64,000 bases of DNA from Cellulomonas terrae (GCF_007990265.1 NZ_BJWH01000013.1:53586-117585); one strand, 5' to 3'; positions 43,565-53,124 are shown, counted from the first letter of the stretch. The notes: generated from the sequence alone by a model not told the origin. Translations and numbers: made by a program.

Positions 43565-45010
43565 TCACTGGTCGAGGGAATCCATCAGCTTCTTGTACAT
43601 CAGCGTGATCCCCTCGGTGTCCGTCGGATAGGTGGTCGGATCGAGCATGCCGACGACGACGTCGGCGGATACGCCACGGTCGGCCGCCTTCAGGTCCAGG
43701 GCCGGAAGCAGATCCACCTCCGTCCCGAACCCCGCGTCGTCGAGCGTGCTACGTCTCGCGGCCAGCGCCGCGATGTCGTCGGCCTGGAGGCCGGCGATCG
43801 TGACGAGGAAGTGCCGCATGACCACGGGGCGGACGCTGTAGCCCTTCGCGAGGGTGGCGACGTCCTTGTCCAGGTCGTCGGCGACGTCCGTCTTCGACTT
43901 CCAGGTCTTCTTCTCCGGGACGACCTTCTTCTTCTGGGACGTCGTCCCCTTCGACTCGACCTCGACCTCGCTCGCGCCGGCGCGTCTCAGCAGCCCGCAC
44001 AGGAGAGTCATCTCCTCGACCTGGGCGGGCTCCGTCTTCTCGAGGGCGGGCTTCTGCAGCGTCTTCTTGTCGACGGCGACGCCGTCCGGGTCGAGGACCA
44101 GGTGCTTCTTGTGGCTCGTGGTCATGAGGTACCCGGTGATCGTGAACGGGTGGTCCCACTCGCTGACGTCGCCCTTCTTCGCCTTCGTCGCGAGGAACAG
44201 GTGCAGGTGCGGTCCCTCCTCCTTGGACCCGTTCGGTCCCATGAGGAACGCCTCCGCGTTGCCGGTCCCCTTCTCCAGCGCGTCGGTCCAGTAGGAGCCG
44301 GGTGCGAAGCGCACCTTCCCTAGACCACGGAGCTTGTTGGCGGTGGTCGTGATCGGCAGGTCCACCCGCACCGGGACGCTGCGCTGCTGCCGCACGGACT
44401 TGAAGCCTTCGATGACCTTGCTCTCGACGGTCACCTTGGACGAGAGACCCTTGAAGATCGCCTTCTTGACGTCGGCCCCCTCCTTGGCCGCCGAGATCAG
44501 CTCCTCGATCTGCGCGGTCGACAGCCGGATGCAGGTCTTGCCGTTCTCGATCGGGAAGATCTCTCCCGGACCGTTCCACCCCCAGCGCACGCCGCCGAAG
44601 TCGAACTCCTCGCCCGCGTGCGCGTTGGCCTGGACGGCGAGGCCGTCGAAGTCGGTGAACTCGGTGACGATGACGTCGTGCTGGCCCGACCTCGGGGCGC
44701 TCCCCAGCGTCAGGCGGTCGATGAAGTGGTAGTCGTTGATGTGCAGGGCGCCCCGCGGCCCGAGGATCTTCACGCGCCGGAGGGTGGCGCTCCCGAGGTG
44801 CTGCCGGCGCAGTGCCTCCACCGACGCCCGGCCGTCCCGCGGGCCGGCGTCACGACGGGTGCCGGGCTCCCCGGCGGGCGCGCGGGACAGCCCCGGCACG
44901 GGCAGCCCCCGGCCGCCCGGCACCCGGACCTGCGACGGGGCGGCCTGCGGTGCGTCCGGTCCGGACCGCGCCGGCTCGGCGTGCGTGCGTGCGGCAGCTG
45001 AGGACGTCAT
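43565..45010 (-). CDS. Lysine-rich orphan protein, 481 residues
   Basis: Not recognised. The first ~75 residues are disordered (Ala/Pro/Arg-rich). The middle (GPRGALHINDYHFIDRLTLG, EFDFGGVRWGWNGPGEIFPI, KTCIRLSTAQIEELISAAKE) looks like a folded beta-rich domain; the C-terminal half has lysine-rich helices (SHKKHLVLDPDGVAVDKKTL, SQKKKVVPEKKTWKSKTDVA) and ends with AVATLAK/MRHFLV-like helices. Lysine use is far above its neighbours. No signal peptide or membrane helix. ATG 45010 has GGGGGG upstream. Between the ScoMcrA-head gene and tRNA-Ser(GGA), so an acquired gene is possible. Confidence 0.7.
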   Translation of the reverse strand: MTSSAAARTHAEPARSGPDAPQAAPSQVRVPGGRGLPVPGLSRAPAGEPGTRRDAGPRDGRASVEALRRQHLGSATLRRVKILGPRGALHINDYHFIDRLTLGSAPRSGQHDVIVTEFTDFDGLAVQANAHAGEEFDFGGVRWGWNGPGEIFPIENGKTCIRLSTAQIEELISAAKEGADVKKAIFKGLSSKVTVESKVIEGFKSVRQQRSVPVRVDLPITTTANKLRGLGKVRFAPGSYWTDALEKGTGNAEAFLMGPNGSKEEGPHLHLFLATKAKKGDVSEWDHPFTITGYLMTTSHKKHLVLDPDGVAVDKKTLQKPALEKTEPAQVEEMTLLCGLLRRAGASEVEVESKGTTSQKKKVVPEKKTWKSKTDVADDLDKDVATLAKGYSVRPVVMRHFLVTIAGLQADDIAALAARRSTLDDAGFGTEVDLLPALDLKAADRGVSADVVVGMLDPTTYPTDTEGITLMYKKLMDSLDQ

Positions 45011-45172
45011 GGTCCACCCCCCGTGGAGTCCAGGTTCCCGACAGGGGGCACGCTACTCCCGGGTCGGCGACGGTCGGTCGTCGCGCAGGTCGCTCGCCCG
45101 GAGCCACCGACGGCGTGAGCGGGATCGTCCTGCGAGCAGGCGGCGGAGCGCGCCACGACCGTCGGGCACGAC

Positions 45173-45213
45173 GAAGGGCCCGTCACCCACATCGCTGCGG
45201 TGACGGGCCCTTC
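45173..45213 (-). terminator. Terminator after tRNA-Ser(GGA), 15-bp stem
   Basis: GAAGGGCCCGTCACC (45173-45187) pairs perfectly with 45199-45213 over an 11-base loop, 6 bases past the tRNA 3' end on the minus strand. Confidence 0.85.
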
Positions 45214-45219
45214 GGTGCG

Positions 45220-45304
45220 CGGAGGATGGGGGATTCGAACCCCCGAGGGCTTTCACCCAACACGCTTTCCAAGCGTGCGCCATAGGCCACTAGGCGAATC
45301 CTCC
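45220..45304 (-). tRNA. tRNA-Ser(GGA)
   Basis: On the minus strand the acceptor GGAGGAT pairs with ATCCTCC; the anticodon arm is CACGC-TTGGAAA-GCGTG with anticodon GGA; a class II variable arm and GGTTCGAATCC T-loop follow. CCA is not encoded after the discriminator base (45220). Reads UCC and UCU codons. Confidence 0.95.
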
Positions 45305-45352
45305 CGGCCGACAGAGGATACCCGACCTCAGCGGCCGGACCGAACCGGGCGT

Positions 45353-45763
45353 TCAGCGCTCGTCGACGGCACCGAGCACCGGCTTCACGTCGACGACCGG
45401 CGTCCCGTCGACCGCCTCGCAGCCGGACACGTGCAGGCGCAGGCCGTCGACGCCCAGGAGCCGGACCCGGTGCAGGCCGATCGGGTTCGGCCGGTCGGGG
45501 GAGCGCGTCGCGAACACGCCGGTCACGGGCCGGGCGGTGTCGCCGCGCGGGTGGACGGCGAGCGTCGCGCGGTCGGCGAGGTGGAACCACGTGAGCAGGA
45601 GGAGGTCGTCGCCGGGGTGGAGGTCGGCGGCTGCGGCGGCGACCGACGGGTCGAGCTCGACGACGACGTCGGGGGCGCCCTCGTCGCCCTGCCGGGCCGC
45701 GTCGGACGGGTCGGCGACCGGGCTGCGCACCCAGCCGACCGGACGGAGCTCGGCGGCGTTCAC
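45353..45763 (-). CDS. trmO: TrmO-like tRNA methyltransferase (TsaA family)
   Basis: 136 residues. [20 protein letters not shown] and the signature [19 protein letters not shown] identify the TsaA/UPF0066 beta-barrel fold, which in E. coli methylates t6A37 of tRNA-Thr using AdoMet. The protein is shorter than E. coli TrmO because it lacks the C-terminal domain, as in many bacteria. The GTG at 45763 overlaps the sthA stop (GTGA), so the two are coupled. Confidence 0.85.
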   Translation of the reverse strand: MNAAELRPVGWVRSPVADPSDAARQGDEGAPDVVVELDPSVAAAAADLHPGDDLLLLTWFHLADRATLAVHPRGDTARPVTGVFATRSPDRPNPIGLHRVRLLGVDGLRLHVSGCEAVDGTPVVDVKPVLGAVDER

Positions 45764-47187
45764 AGGCTGAACCTCGCCACCTGGCGGATCTTGTTCGTCG
45801 CGTCCAGCGCGGCGACCTTGTAGGCCTCGGACAGGGTCGGGTAGTTCAGGACGGTGTCGACGAGGTAGTCGACGGTCCCGCCGCACGCCATGATCGCCTG
45901 CCCGATGTGCACGAGGTCGGTGGCCGAGGTCCCGAAGATGTGGACGCCGAGCAGCTCGCGCGTCTCGGTGTGGACGAGGAGCTTGAGCATCCCGTAGGAG
46001 TCGCCGACGATCTGCCCGCGGGCGAGCTCGCGGTACCGCGCGACCCCGACCTCGTACGGGACGGCGTCGGTGGTGAGCTCCGCCTCGGTGCGGCCGCAGT
46101 AGGAGATCTCGGGGATCGTGTAGATGCCGATGGGCTGGACCGACTGGAGCTCGCGGGCGGGCTCGTCGAACGCGTGGTACGCCGCCAGCCGGCCCTGGTC
46201 CATGCTCGTCGCCGCGAGCGCGGGGAACCCGATGACGTCGCCGACCGCGAAGACGTTCGGGACCTCGGTGCGGTACTGGTCGTCGACGGCGATGCGCCCG
46301 CGGGAGTCGGCGGACAGCCCGGCCGCCGCCAGGTTGAGCGCGTCCGTCTGGCCCTGCCGGCCCGCGGAGTACATGACGGCGTCGGCGGCGATCCGCTTGC
46401 CGGACACGAGCCGCGTCACGGTGCCGTGCGCGTTGCTGTCGACACCCGCCACCTCCTCGCCGAACCGGAACGACACCGACAGGTCCCGCAGGTGGAACTT
46501 CAGGGACTCGGCGACCTCGGGGTCGCACATCTCGAGCATCGCGGGCCGCTTGTCGATGACCGTGACGCGGGTGCCCAGCGCCGCGAACATCGACGCGTAC
46601 TCGATCCCGATGATCCCCGCGCCGACGACGACCATGGAGTTCGGCACCCTCTCCAGCGCGAGGACGCCGTCGGAGTCGAGGACCGCGCTCTCGTCGAACT
46701 GCACCGTCGCCGGCCGGTGGGGCTTGGAGCCGGTGGCGATGACGACGAAGCGCGCCGTGACCTGGGTGCGTCGGATGCCGTCGTCGTCGAGGACGCCGAG
46801 GGTGTGCGCGTCCAGGAACGAGCCCGTGCCGCTGAGGATGTCGATGTGGTTGCGCAGGAGCTGGGCGCGGATGACCTCGTGCTCGCGGCCGATGACGTGC
46901 TGCGTGCGCGCGAACAGGTCCTCCATTGTGATGTCGGACTTCACGCGGTAGCTCGCGCCGTACACCTCCCGCTGCGCCATGCCCGTCAGGTACATGACCG
47001 CCTCGCGCAGGGTCTTGCTCGGGATGGTCCCGGTGTTCGTCGAGACGCCGCCCATCATGTGCCGGCGCTCGATGATGGCGACCTTGTGGCCGAGCTTCGC
47101 GGCGGCGATCGCGGCCTTCTGCCCGCCCGGGCCGGTCCCGACCACCACGAGGTCGTAGTCGTACCGTTCGGGCTCGTCGCTGGCCAT
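45760..47187 (-). CDS. sthA: Soluble pyridine nucleotide transhydrogenase
   Basis: 475 residues, flavoprotein disulphide reductase fold: FAD motif [36 protein letters not shown] in place of the redox-active C-x4-C, NAD motif [20 protein letters not shown], and [14 protein letters not shown]. Lack of the cysteine pair separates SthA from lipoamide dehydrogenase. It moves reducing equivalents between NADPH and NAD. ATG 47187 has CAGACT exactly 6 bases upstream. Confidence 0.94.
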   Translation of the reverse strand: MASDEPERYDYDLVVVGTGPGGQKAAIAAAKLGHKVAIIERRHMMGGVSTNTGTIPSKTLREAVMYLTGMAQREVYGASYRVKSDITMEDLFARTQHVIGREHEVIRAQLLRNHIDILSGTGSFLDAHTLGVLDDDGIRRTQVTARFVVIATGSKPHRPATVQFDESAVLDSDGVLALERVPNSMVVVGAGIIGIEYASMFAALGTRVTVIDKRPAMLEMCDPEVAESLKFHLRDLSVSFRFGEEVAGVDSNAHGTVTRLVSGKRIAADAVMYSAGRQGQTDALNLAAAGLSADSRGRIAVDDQYRTEVPNVFAVGDVIGFPALAATSMDQGRLAAYHAFDEPARELQSVQPIGIYTIPEISYCGRTEAELTTDAVPYEVGVARYRELARGQIVGDSYGMLKLLVHTETRELLGVHIFGTSATDLVHIGQAIMACGGTVDYLVDTVLNYPTLSEAYKVAALDATNKIRQVARFSL

Positions 47188-47265
47188 CCTCGAAGTCTGC
47201 CCGGGAACGTCGCGTCGCGAGAGTCGAGCGGGTGACCGGCGTGTGAACGAGGGCGCGCGCTGGGT

Positions 47266-47271
47266 TAGGCT
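47266..47271 (+). promoter_or_regulatory. -10 element of the SRP RNA gene
   Basis: TAGGCT lies 7 bases before the predicted 5' end of the SRP RNA at 47279. No clear -35 is seen. Confidence 0.5.
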
Positions 47272-47278
47272 TTTCCCC

Positions 47279-47367
47279 GACCCCTCGTGCGGCGTCATCT
47301 CGCTGAACTCCCCCAGGGCCGGAAGGCAGCAAGGGCAGGTGAGCTCTGGCGGGTGTGCGGGGGGTCC
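47279..47367 (+). ncRNA. ffs: Signal recognition particle RNA, small bacterial type
   Basis: About 89 bases. The universally conserved apical loop region GGCCGGAAGGCAGCAAGGGC (47318-47337, helix 8 tetraloop and symmetric loop) is present; the 5' GACCCC (47279-47284) pairs with GGGGTC at 47361-47366, and TTTTCT follows as terminator. It binds Ffh and targets membrane proteins. It ends 5 bases from the convergent Lrp gene. Confidence 0.95.
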
Positions 47368-47371
47368 TTTT

Positions 47372-47800
47372 CTATGCCCGCAGGGCGAGGCGTGTGAACG
47401 TCTGGGCCGCGCCCGCCTCGCGCTTGAGCCGGCGCACGAGCTGGTCCAGCGCCGCGGGGTCGGCCACCACCGCGTGCAGCAGGTAGTCGTACGAGCCGGT
47501 CACGTGCACGGCGTCGAGCACCTGCGCGAACCCGCGCGTGAGCGCCGCCGTGAAGCTCTCGTTGGTCGTGTCGTCCGCGAGGCGCACCTCGATGAAGACC
47601 TCCAGGCCCGACGGCAGCCCGTCCGGTCCCGAGGCGGCCGTGACGACGGTGAACCCTCGGATGGTCCCGCTCTCGACGAGGCGGCGGACCCGCTGGGCCG
47701 CCGCGTTGGCGCTCAGGCCGACGCGGGCGCCGAGCTCGCGGTACGGCAACCGCGCATCCGCAGTCAGCTCGCGCAGGATTCCCTCGTCGATGGCGTCCAT
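47372..47800 (-). CDS. Lrp/AsnC-family regulator
   Basis: 142 residues. N-terminal helix-turn-helix ([35 protein letters not shown]) and a C-terminal RAM/ligand domain ([24 protein letters not shown]). Diverges from a LysE-type exporter gene with 78 bases between, the common arrangement in which an Lrp protein senses an amino acid and controls its exporter. GATGAT lies 6 bases before ATG 47800, a weak leaderless candidate. Confidence 0.93.
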   Translation of the reverse strand: MDAIDEGILRELTADARLPYRELGARVGLSANAAAQRVRRLVESGTIRGFTVVTAASGPDGLPSGLEVFIEVRLADDTTNESFTAALTRGFAQVLDAVHVTGSYDYLLHAVVADPAALDQLVRRLKREAGAAQTFTRLALRA

Positions 47801-47878
47801 GCAGCGATCATCGCAGTCGCACGGAGGATCACGCAGAATCCAGATGACCGTCGACGCCGAACCGTCGAGGCTGGTCCG

Positions 47879-48493
47879 GTGTCGTCGCCTCTGCTGCTCG
47901 GGGTGCTGGCCGGGCTCGCGGTGGCTGTGCCCGTCGGGCCGGTCGGCGTCCTGCTGCTGCGCACCGGGATGGTCGACGGGCTCCGCGTGGCGGTCGGCGC
48001 CGCGTTCGGCGTCGCGACGGTGGACCTCGCGTACGCGGTCGTCGCGGTCGCCGTCGGGACGCCCGTCAGCCGCGTGCTGAGCGAGCACGCCCCGCTCGTG
48101 CGCGGGGTCGGCGCGGTCGTGCTGGTCGCGGTCGGCGGCGTGGGGCTCGTCGCCTCGGTCCGGGCCGCCCGCCGCCCGCCGACGGACGCGCCGCCGGATG
48201 CCCGCCTCTCGCCGCTGGGCGCCTACGCGCGCTTCGTCGGCCTCACCGCGGTCAACCCGTCGACGGCGGTCACGTTCACGACCGTGGCGGTCGGGCTGGC
48301 CCTGGGCGTCGCCGGGACCGCGTCGGTCGCCGCGTTCGTGGTGGGGGCGGGGGTCGCGTCCCTGGCCTGGCAGCTGCTGCTCGCGGTCGGCAGCGGGGTG
48401 CTCGGGCAGCGGCTCCCGGCGCGCGCACGCCTCGGCGCCTCGGTCGTGGGGGCTGCCGCGGTCGTCCTCGCCGGTGTCCTGCTGCTCGTCTGA
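47879..48493 (+). CDS. LysE-family amino-acid exporter
   Basis: 204 residues, about six membrane helices. The N-terminal VAVPVGPVGVLLLRTGMVDG corresponds to the LysE/RhtB GPxxLL motif, and FVGLTAVNPSTAVTFTTVA to the mid-protein NP motif. It would export an amino acid or related metabolite, probably controlled by the divergent Lrp protein. GTG 47879 with GAGG 9 bases upstream is chosen. Confidence 0.9.
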   Translation: MSSPLLLGVLAGLAVAVPVGPVGVLLLRTGMVDGLRVAVGAAFGVATVDLAYAVVAVAVGTPVSRVLSEHAPLVRGVGAVVLVAVGGVGLVASVRAARRPPTDAPPDARLSPLGAYARFVGLTAVNPSTAVTFTTVAVGLALGVAGTASVAAFVVGAGVASLAWQLLLAVGSGVLGQRLPARARLGASVVGAAAVVLAGVLLLV

Positions 48494-48498
48494 ACGGA

Positions 48499-48873
48499 TC
48501 AGGCGGACGTGCCGACGGTCGCGGTGACCCGCGCGAGCACGCGCGCGAGCAGGACGAGGTTCACGTCCGGGGCGCAGGTCACCACCAGCACGTGCAGGTC
48601 GTCGAGGGGCTGCGCGACGATCGTCGCTTCCCGCCCGCGGACCGTGATCGCGTCGATCGACCCCGTCGCCAGCGCCGTGCCGGCCCGGCGGGCGTACGAC
48701 ACCGTCCCTGCGACGGCGGCCGCGACGGCCTCGGAGTCCGCGCCCGTCGGGGTGTCGCCGGGGTCGTCGAAGAACGGCCGGCCGTCGGTGCGCACGACGC
48801 TCACGCGACGGATGCCGTCCAGGTCCCGACGGACGCTCGCGGCGATCTGCAGGGCGTGCTGCCGGACGATCAC
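48499..48873 (-). CDS. Roadblock/LC7-like protein
   Basis: 124 residues: a helix (RQHALQIAASVRRDLDGI), strand VSVVRTDGRPFF, helix, and paired strands (IDAITVRGREATIVAQPLDD, HVLVVTCAPD) followed by a final helix. This is the roadblock/longin-type fold found in MglB and in actinobacterial GTPase-regulating conservons. Identification is from fold pattern only. GTG 48873 has AGAGG upstream. Convergent with the LysE gene; a hairpin separates it from the related gene at 48951. Confidence 0.6.
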   Translation of the reverse strand: MIVRQHALQIAASVRRDLDGIRRVSVVRTDGRPFFDDPGDTPTGADSEAVAAAVAGTVSYARRAGTALATGSIDAITVRGREATIVAQPLDDLHVLVVTCAPDVNLVLLARVLARVTATVGTSA

Positions 48874-48917
48874 AGGGGCCTCTTCGGGGCTCGGGGGCGA
48901 GATGCGGGACCACGGGC

Positions 48918-48944
48918 GGTGCCCGCGCGGAGTGCGCGGGCACC
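48918..48944 (-). terminator. Hairpin between the two roadblock-type genes
   Basis: GGTGCCCGCGC (48918-48928) pairs with GCGCGGGCACC (48934-48944), 5-base loop, just past the stop of the gene at 48951. It may terminate or attenuate read-through to the second gene. Confidence 0.6.
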
Positions 48945-48950
48945 GGTGGG

Positions 48951-49319
48951 TCAGATGGTGAGGGTGCGCTCGAGGTTCGAGAGCTGGCGGCGGGCCAGGG
49001 CGAGGTTGGCGCGGCCCTTGTCGAGGACCAGGTAGAGGAACAGCCCGTTGCCGTCCGCGCCCTGGAGCAGGCGGATCAGGTGGTACTGCGTCCCGAGGGT
49101 GATGAGGATGTCCTCGATGGCGTCGTCCAGGCCGAGTGCCGCCATGGTGCGGAGCTTGGCCCGGATCACCTCCGTGTTGCCGGCCGCGGCGACGTCCAGG
49201 TCGATCCCGGTCCCGAGGTGCCCGAGGGACATGCCGCTCTCGTAGTCGACGAGGGCGACGGCGGTCGCGCCGTCGATCTCGAGGGCGGCGGCGAGGGTCT
49301 GGTCGAGGGTCGTGCTCAT
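48951..49319 (-). CDS. Roadblock/LC7-domain protein
   Basis: 122 residues: LDQTLAAALEIDGATAVALV, DYESGMSLGHLG, AGNTEVIRAKLRTMAALGLD, DILITLGTQYHLIRLLQ and LFLYLVLDKGRANLALARRQL follow the roadblock order of helix-strand-strand-helix-strands-helix. These proteins usually form dimers and regulate small GTPases; no GTPase gene is in the window. ATG 49319 has a GGAAG-type site upstream. Upstream of and co-directional with the roadblock-like gene at 48499. Confidence 0.75.
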   Translation of the reverse strand: MSTTLDQTLAAALEIDGATAVALVDYESGMSLGHLGTGIDLDVAAAGNTEVIRAKLRTMAALGLDDAIEDILITLGTQYHLIRLLQGADGNGLFLYLVLDKGRANLALARRQLSNLERTLTI

Positions 49320-49587
49320 GGCTGGCCTGCTTCCGGTCGGTCGGTCGGGTGCGTGCTGGGTGCGCCGGGATCCGTCGATCGGCGGGTCTCGACCGTACGA
49401 TCTGGTTGAACCTTCATCCATTGGAGATGTGGTCTTCGGGGTGGTTCGCACGATGACTTCCCCCACCCCGTCACCCGTCCGGCGTAGGGCACCGCGCGGG
49501 CGTCCACCCGTGGGCCCACCTCCAGGCCCGGCACGGCAGCCCGAGGGTCGATGTCGGCCACGCGACCCGCGCCGCACCCTGGGCAGC

Positions 49588-50274
49588 ATGAACACCGCCA
49601 CCCCACGCCTGTCCGCCCGCGGCCTGGTCAAGCGCTTCGGCCCGACGACCGCGCTCGCCGGGGTCGACGTCGACCTCGCCGACGGGGAGTCGCTCGCCGT
49701 CATGGGCCCGTCGGGCTCCGGCAAGTCCACGCTGCTGCACTGCCTCGCGGGCATCCTGCTGCCCGACAGCGGCACGGTCGCGCTCGACGGTCGGGAGGTC
49801 GGGGGGCTGTCCGACCGCGAGCGCTCGCTCCTGCGCCGCAGGCACTACGGCTTCGTGTTCCAGTTCGGCCAGCTGCTCTCGGAGCTCCCCGCGATCGAGA
49901 ACGTGGCACTGCCGGCGATGCTCCTGGGCACCCCGCGGAGGGAGGCCACCGATCTGGCGGGACGGTGGTTGGGGTCGCTCGGGCTCGCGGGCATGGAGGG
50001 CCGACGCCCCGGGGAGCTGTCCGGCGGGCAGGCGCAGCGCGTCGCCGTCGCGCGGGCCCTGATCACCGGTCCCGCGGTCGTCTTCGCCGACGAGCCGACC
50101 GGGGCCCTCGACCAGACCACCGGCCACGACGTGATGCGCATCCTCACCGAGACGACGAAGGCCGCCGGGGCGTCGCTCGTCGTCGTGACGCACGACGCGC
50201 AGGTGGCCGACTGGTGCGACCGCCGCATCGAGGTGCGCGACGGGCTCGTCCGCCACGCGGAGGCCGCACGATGA
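49588..50274 (+). CDS. ABC transporter ATP-binding protein (MacB/LolD type)
   Basis: 228 residues. Walker A GPSGSGKST (40-48), Q-loop VFQFGQLL, signature LSGGQAQRVAVARAL, Walker B VVFADEPTGALD, and H-loop VVVTHDA. The MacB-like layout and the FtsX permease encoded directly after it (ATGA overlap) indicate an exporter or mechanotransmission-type complex rather than nutrient uptake. Substrate is unknown. Confidence 0.93.
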   Translation: MNTATPRLSARGLVKRFGPTTALAGVDVDLADGESLAVMGPSGSGKSTLLHCLAGILLPDSGTVALDGREVGGLSDRERSLLRRRHYGFVFQFGQLLSELPAIENVALPAMLLGTPRREATDLAGRWLGSLGLAGMEGRRPGELSGGQAQRVAVARALITGPAVVFADEPTGALDQTTGHDVMRILTETTKAAGASLVVVTHDAQVADWCDRRIEVRDGLVRHAEAAR

Positions 50275-51629
50275 ACGCCGTCCTCGCGCTCGCTCCGCGG
50301 CTCCAGCGGGCGGGCGGTCGGGACGCCCTCGTGACGACGGGTCTCGCGGTCACCGCGTTCGCGGTCACCACCGGGCTCACCCTGAGCGTCGTCGGCGGGC
50401 TGCTGGGCTTCATGTCCCGCGCGGAGCAGCCGGTCCCGGCCGGGCAGGCCGACGACGCCAGCGTCTACGTGATCCTCGCGTGGATCGCCGTGGTCCTCCT
50501 CGTGGTCCCGCTCCTCACCCTGGCCGGCGCCGCCGCCCGTCTCGGGGTCGCGCGTCGGGACGCCCGCCTCGCGACCCTGCGCCTCCTCGGCGCGACGCCG
50601 CGCGAGGTGGTCGGCCTGACCGTCGCCGAGACCGCGTGGCAGGGGCTCGTCGGAGCGGTCCTCGGGATCGTGCTCTACCTGCTGCTGCTGCCCGTCTGCG
50701 CGCTCCTGCCGTTCCAGGACACCACGTTCAGCGTCGCGGAGCTGTGGGTCGGGTGGCAGGGGCTCGCGCTCGCGGTCGTCGCGGTGCCGCTCCTGGCCGC
50801 CCTGTCCGGGGCCGTCTCGCTGCGTCGCGTGAGCGTGTCCCCGCTGGGCGTGGCCCGGCGGGAGACGCCGAAGAAGATGACGTGGCTGCGCGCCGTGGTG
50901 GCGGTCGTCGGGATCGGCGTCTTCATGGTGATCAGCGCCGCCGCAGGCTCGCTCGGTGCCGCGGCCGCCGCCGCGCTCCTCGGGGCGATGGCCCTCGGCT
51001 TCGCGACGCTCAACGCGGTGGGGCCGTGGGTGCTCGGGCTCGTCGGCAGGGTGCAGCTGCGCCGTGCGTCGACGCCCGCACGGCTGCTCGCGGCGCGCCG
51101 GCTCCTCGACGACCCCAAGGCCGTGTGGCGGGTGGTCGGCGGGCTGGGGCTGGCCGGGTTCGTGGCCGGGGCGCTCGCGGTGCTGCCGTCGATCGTCGCC
51201 GTCGACATGTCCGACGACCCGCAGGGGGCGATCCTCGTGGACGACCTGGTTACCGGTGCGATGGTCACGCTGGTGATCGCGTTCCTGCTCGCAGCGGTGT
51301 CCGCAGGCATCGCGCAGGCTGCCTCCGTGCTCGACCGCCGCCGCGAGATCGCGCTGCAGAGCCTGGCCGGCACGCCCGCCGAGCTGCACGACTCCGTCCG
51401 GCGACGCGTCGTGCTGGTGCCGCTGCTGTTCGTCTCGGTCGGGTCGGCGGTCACGGCCCTCGTCATGTTCTTCCCGCTGCTCGGGGTGGAGTCCATGCTC
51501 TCCCCGCAGGGCCCGCTGATGCTGCTCGCGTTCCTGGCGGGCGGCTGCGCGCTCGTGTTCGCCGCGACGGAGACGTCGCGTCCGCTGCTGCGGTCGGTGC
51601 TCGCGGACACCGTCGTGCGCGCCGACTGA
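50271..51629 (+). CDS. FtsX-like ABC permease
   Basis: 452 residues with about eight membrane helices in two FtsX-type halves: LRLLGATPREVVGLTVAETA in the first and REIALQSLAGTPAELHDSVR in the second are the cytoplasmic coupling segments. The extracytoplasmic loops are short, so it is closer to BceB/VraG-like small exporters than to MacB. Works with the ATPase just upstream. Confidence 0.9.
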   Translation: MNAVLALAPRLQRAGGRDALVTTGLAVTAFAVTTGLTLSVVGGLLGFMSRAEQPVPAGQADDASVYVILAWIAVVLLVVPLLTLAGAAARLGVARRDARLATLRLLGATPREVVGLTVAETAWQGLVGAVLGIVLYLLLLPVCALLPFQDTTFSVAELWVGWQGLALAVVAVPLLAALSGAVSLRRVSVSPLGVARRETPKKMTWLRAVVAVVGIGVFMVISAAAGSLGAAAAAALLGAMALGFATLNAVGPWVLGLVGRVQLRRASTPARLLAARRLLDDPKAVWRVVGGLGLAGFVAGALAVLPSIVAVDMSDDPQGAILVDDLVTGAMVTLVIAFLLAAVSAGIAQAASVLDRRREIALQSLAGTPAELHDSVRRRVVLVPLLFVSVGSAVTALVMFFPLLGVESMLSPQGPLMLLAFLAGGCALVFAATETSRPLLRSVLADTVVRAD

Positions 51630-51732
51630 CCGCGGCGAGGTGCCCGTCGGGGCGGGCTGCTCGCCGGTTCCTTGACGTCGCGACGACTCCGCGACGCACA
51701 CTGGACCGGTCGCACGGCAGGGGGGCCGAGGC

Positions 51733-53085
51733 ATGACGCAGACGACGAGCTCCGAGGTGGGCGCCCGGTTGCGCGCGCAGGTGCGCGGGCAGGTGTGGCA
51801 GCAGGACGACGACGGGTTCGACGACGCCCGGCGGGTGTGGAACGGCGCGATCGACCGGCGCCCCGCCGTGGTGGTCCGGGGTGTCGACGCCGACGACGTG
51901 CGGACGGCGCTGCTCGTCGCGCGCGAGAGCGGTGCGCCGGTCACGGTGCGGGGCGGCGGGCACGACTGGGCCGGTCGCGCGCTGGGCGACGGCGGTGTCG
52001 TGCTCGACCTGTCCGCGCTGCGCGGCGTGCAGATCGACCCGGGTGCGGGCGTGGCCAGCGCGCAGGGCGGCGCGCTCGTCGCGGACGTCGTGGACGCGGC
52101 GGCGGCGCACGGCCTGGGCACCGCGACCGCGGTCGTGCGGACGGTCGGGATGGCCGGGATGACGCTCGCCGGTGGGTACGGCGGGCTCGCCGGGCGGTTC
52201 GGGCTCGCGCTCGACAACCTGCTCTCGGCCGACGTCCTGCTCGCCGACGGGACGAGCGTCGTCGCCGGTCCCGACGCCGACCGCGAGCTGTTCTGGGCGC
52301 TGCGCGGCGGCGGAGGGAACTTCGGGATCGTGACCGCGGCGCGCTACCGGCTGCACCCGCTCGGCCCGGTGCTCGGTGGCATGGTCCTGTTCCCGCACCA
52401 GCAGGCCGCCCAGGTGCTGCGCGGGTACCGCGACCTGATCGCCACCGCCCCCGACGAGCTCACCGTGATGGCCGGGTTCGTCGGCGGACCGGCGGGTCCG
52501 GCGGTGTTCCTCGCGCCGACGTGGAGCGGGGACCCCGACGCCGGCGAGTCGGCGGTCGCGCCGCTGCTGGGGCTCGGCACGCCGGTCGCCGGGGGTGTCG
52601 GGCCGATGCCCTACCCCGAGCTCATCCGGATGTTCGAGGCCGGTGCCCGTCCCGGTCAGCACTACGCGCTGGGCACACAGTGGTTGCCCACCCTGACCGA
52701 CGAGGCGATCGACGTGCTCGCGGACGCGGCCGCGACGTGGCCGTCGTCGGCGTCCCTGCTCGCCCTGCACCACTTCCACGGCGCGGCCACCCGGGTCGCC
52801 CCGGACGCGACGGCGTTCGCGCTGCGTCGGGAGCACGTGCTCGCCGAGGTGATCGCGGCGTGGCAGCCCGCCGAGGACGCCGCCGCGCAGCACGCGTGGG
52901 TCTCGCGGGTCACCGACGCCCTCGCTCCCGGAGCGTTGCCCGGCGGGTACCCGAACATCCTCGGACCGCAGGACGCGGAGCGGGTCCGGCTCGGCTTCGG
53001 TGCCAACGCCGACCGGCTGCTCGCGGCGAAGCGCCGCTACGACCCGGACGGGGTGCTCACCGCGATCGCGGCGATGCACACCTGA
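51733..53085 (+). CDS. FAD-linked oxidoreductase (berberine-bridge-enzyme-like)
   Basis: 450 residues. FAD-binding PCMH domain with VTVRGGGHDWAGRALGDGG (His that can bind FAD covalently) and TVGMAGMTLAGGYGGLAGRF, where the Cys of bicovalent enzymes is absent. A C-terminal BBE segment ends GYPNILGPQDAERVRLGFGA, and then LLAAKRRYDPDGVL. Probably oxidises sugars or alcohol-type metabolites; substrate unknown. A run of six G lies 8 bases before ATG 51733. Confidence 0.92.
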   Translation: MTQTTSSEVGARLRAQVRGQVWQQDDDGFDDARRVWNGAIDRRPAVVVRGVDADDVRTALLVARESGAPVTVRGGGHDWAGRALGDGGVVLDLSALRGVQIDPGAGVASAQGGALVADVVDAAAAHGLGTATAVVRTVGMAGMTLAGGYGGLAGRFGLALDNLLSADVLLADGTSVVAGPDADRELFWALRGGGGNFGIVTAARYRLHPLGPVLGGMVLFPHQQAAQVLRGYRDLIATAPDELTVMAGFVGGPAGPAVFLAPTWSGDPDAGESAVAPLLGLGTPVAGGVGPMPYPELIRMFEAGARPGQHYALGTQWLPTLTDEAIDVLADAAATWPSSASLLALHHFHGAATRVAPDATAFALRREHVLAEVIAAWQPAEDAAAQHAWVSRVTDALAPGALPGGYPNILGPQDAERVRLGFGANADRLLAAKRRYDPDGVLTAIAAMHT

Positions 53086-53124
53086 GGACTCCGCCTGTGG
53101 GCGCGGGCGTCTAGAGTCCGTGGC

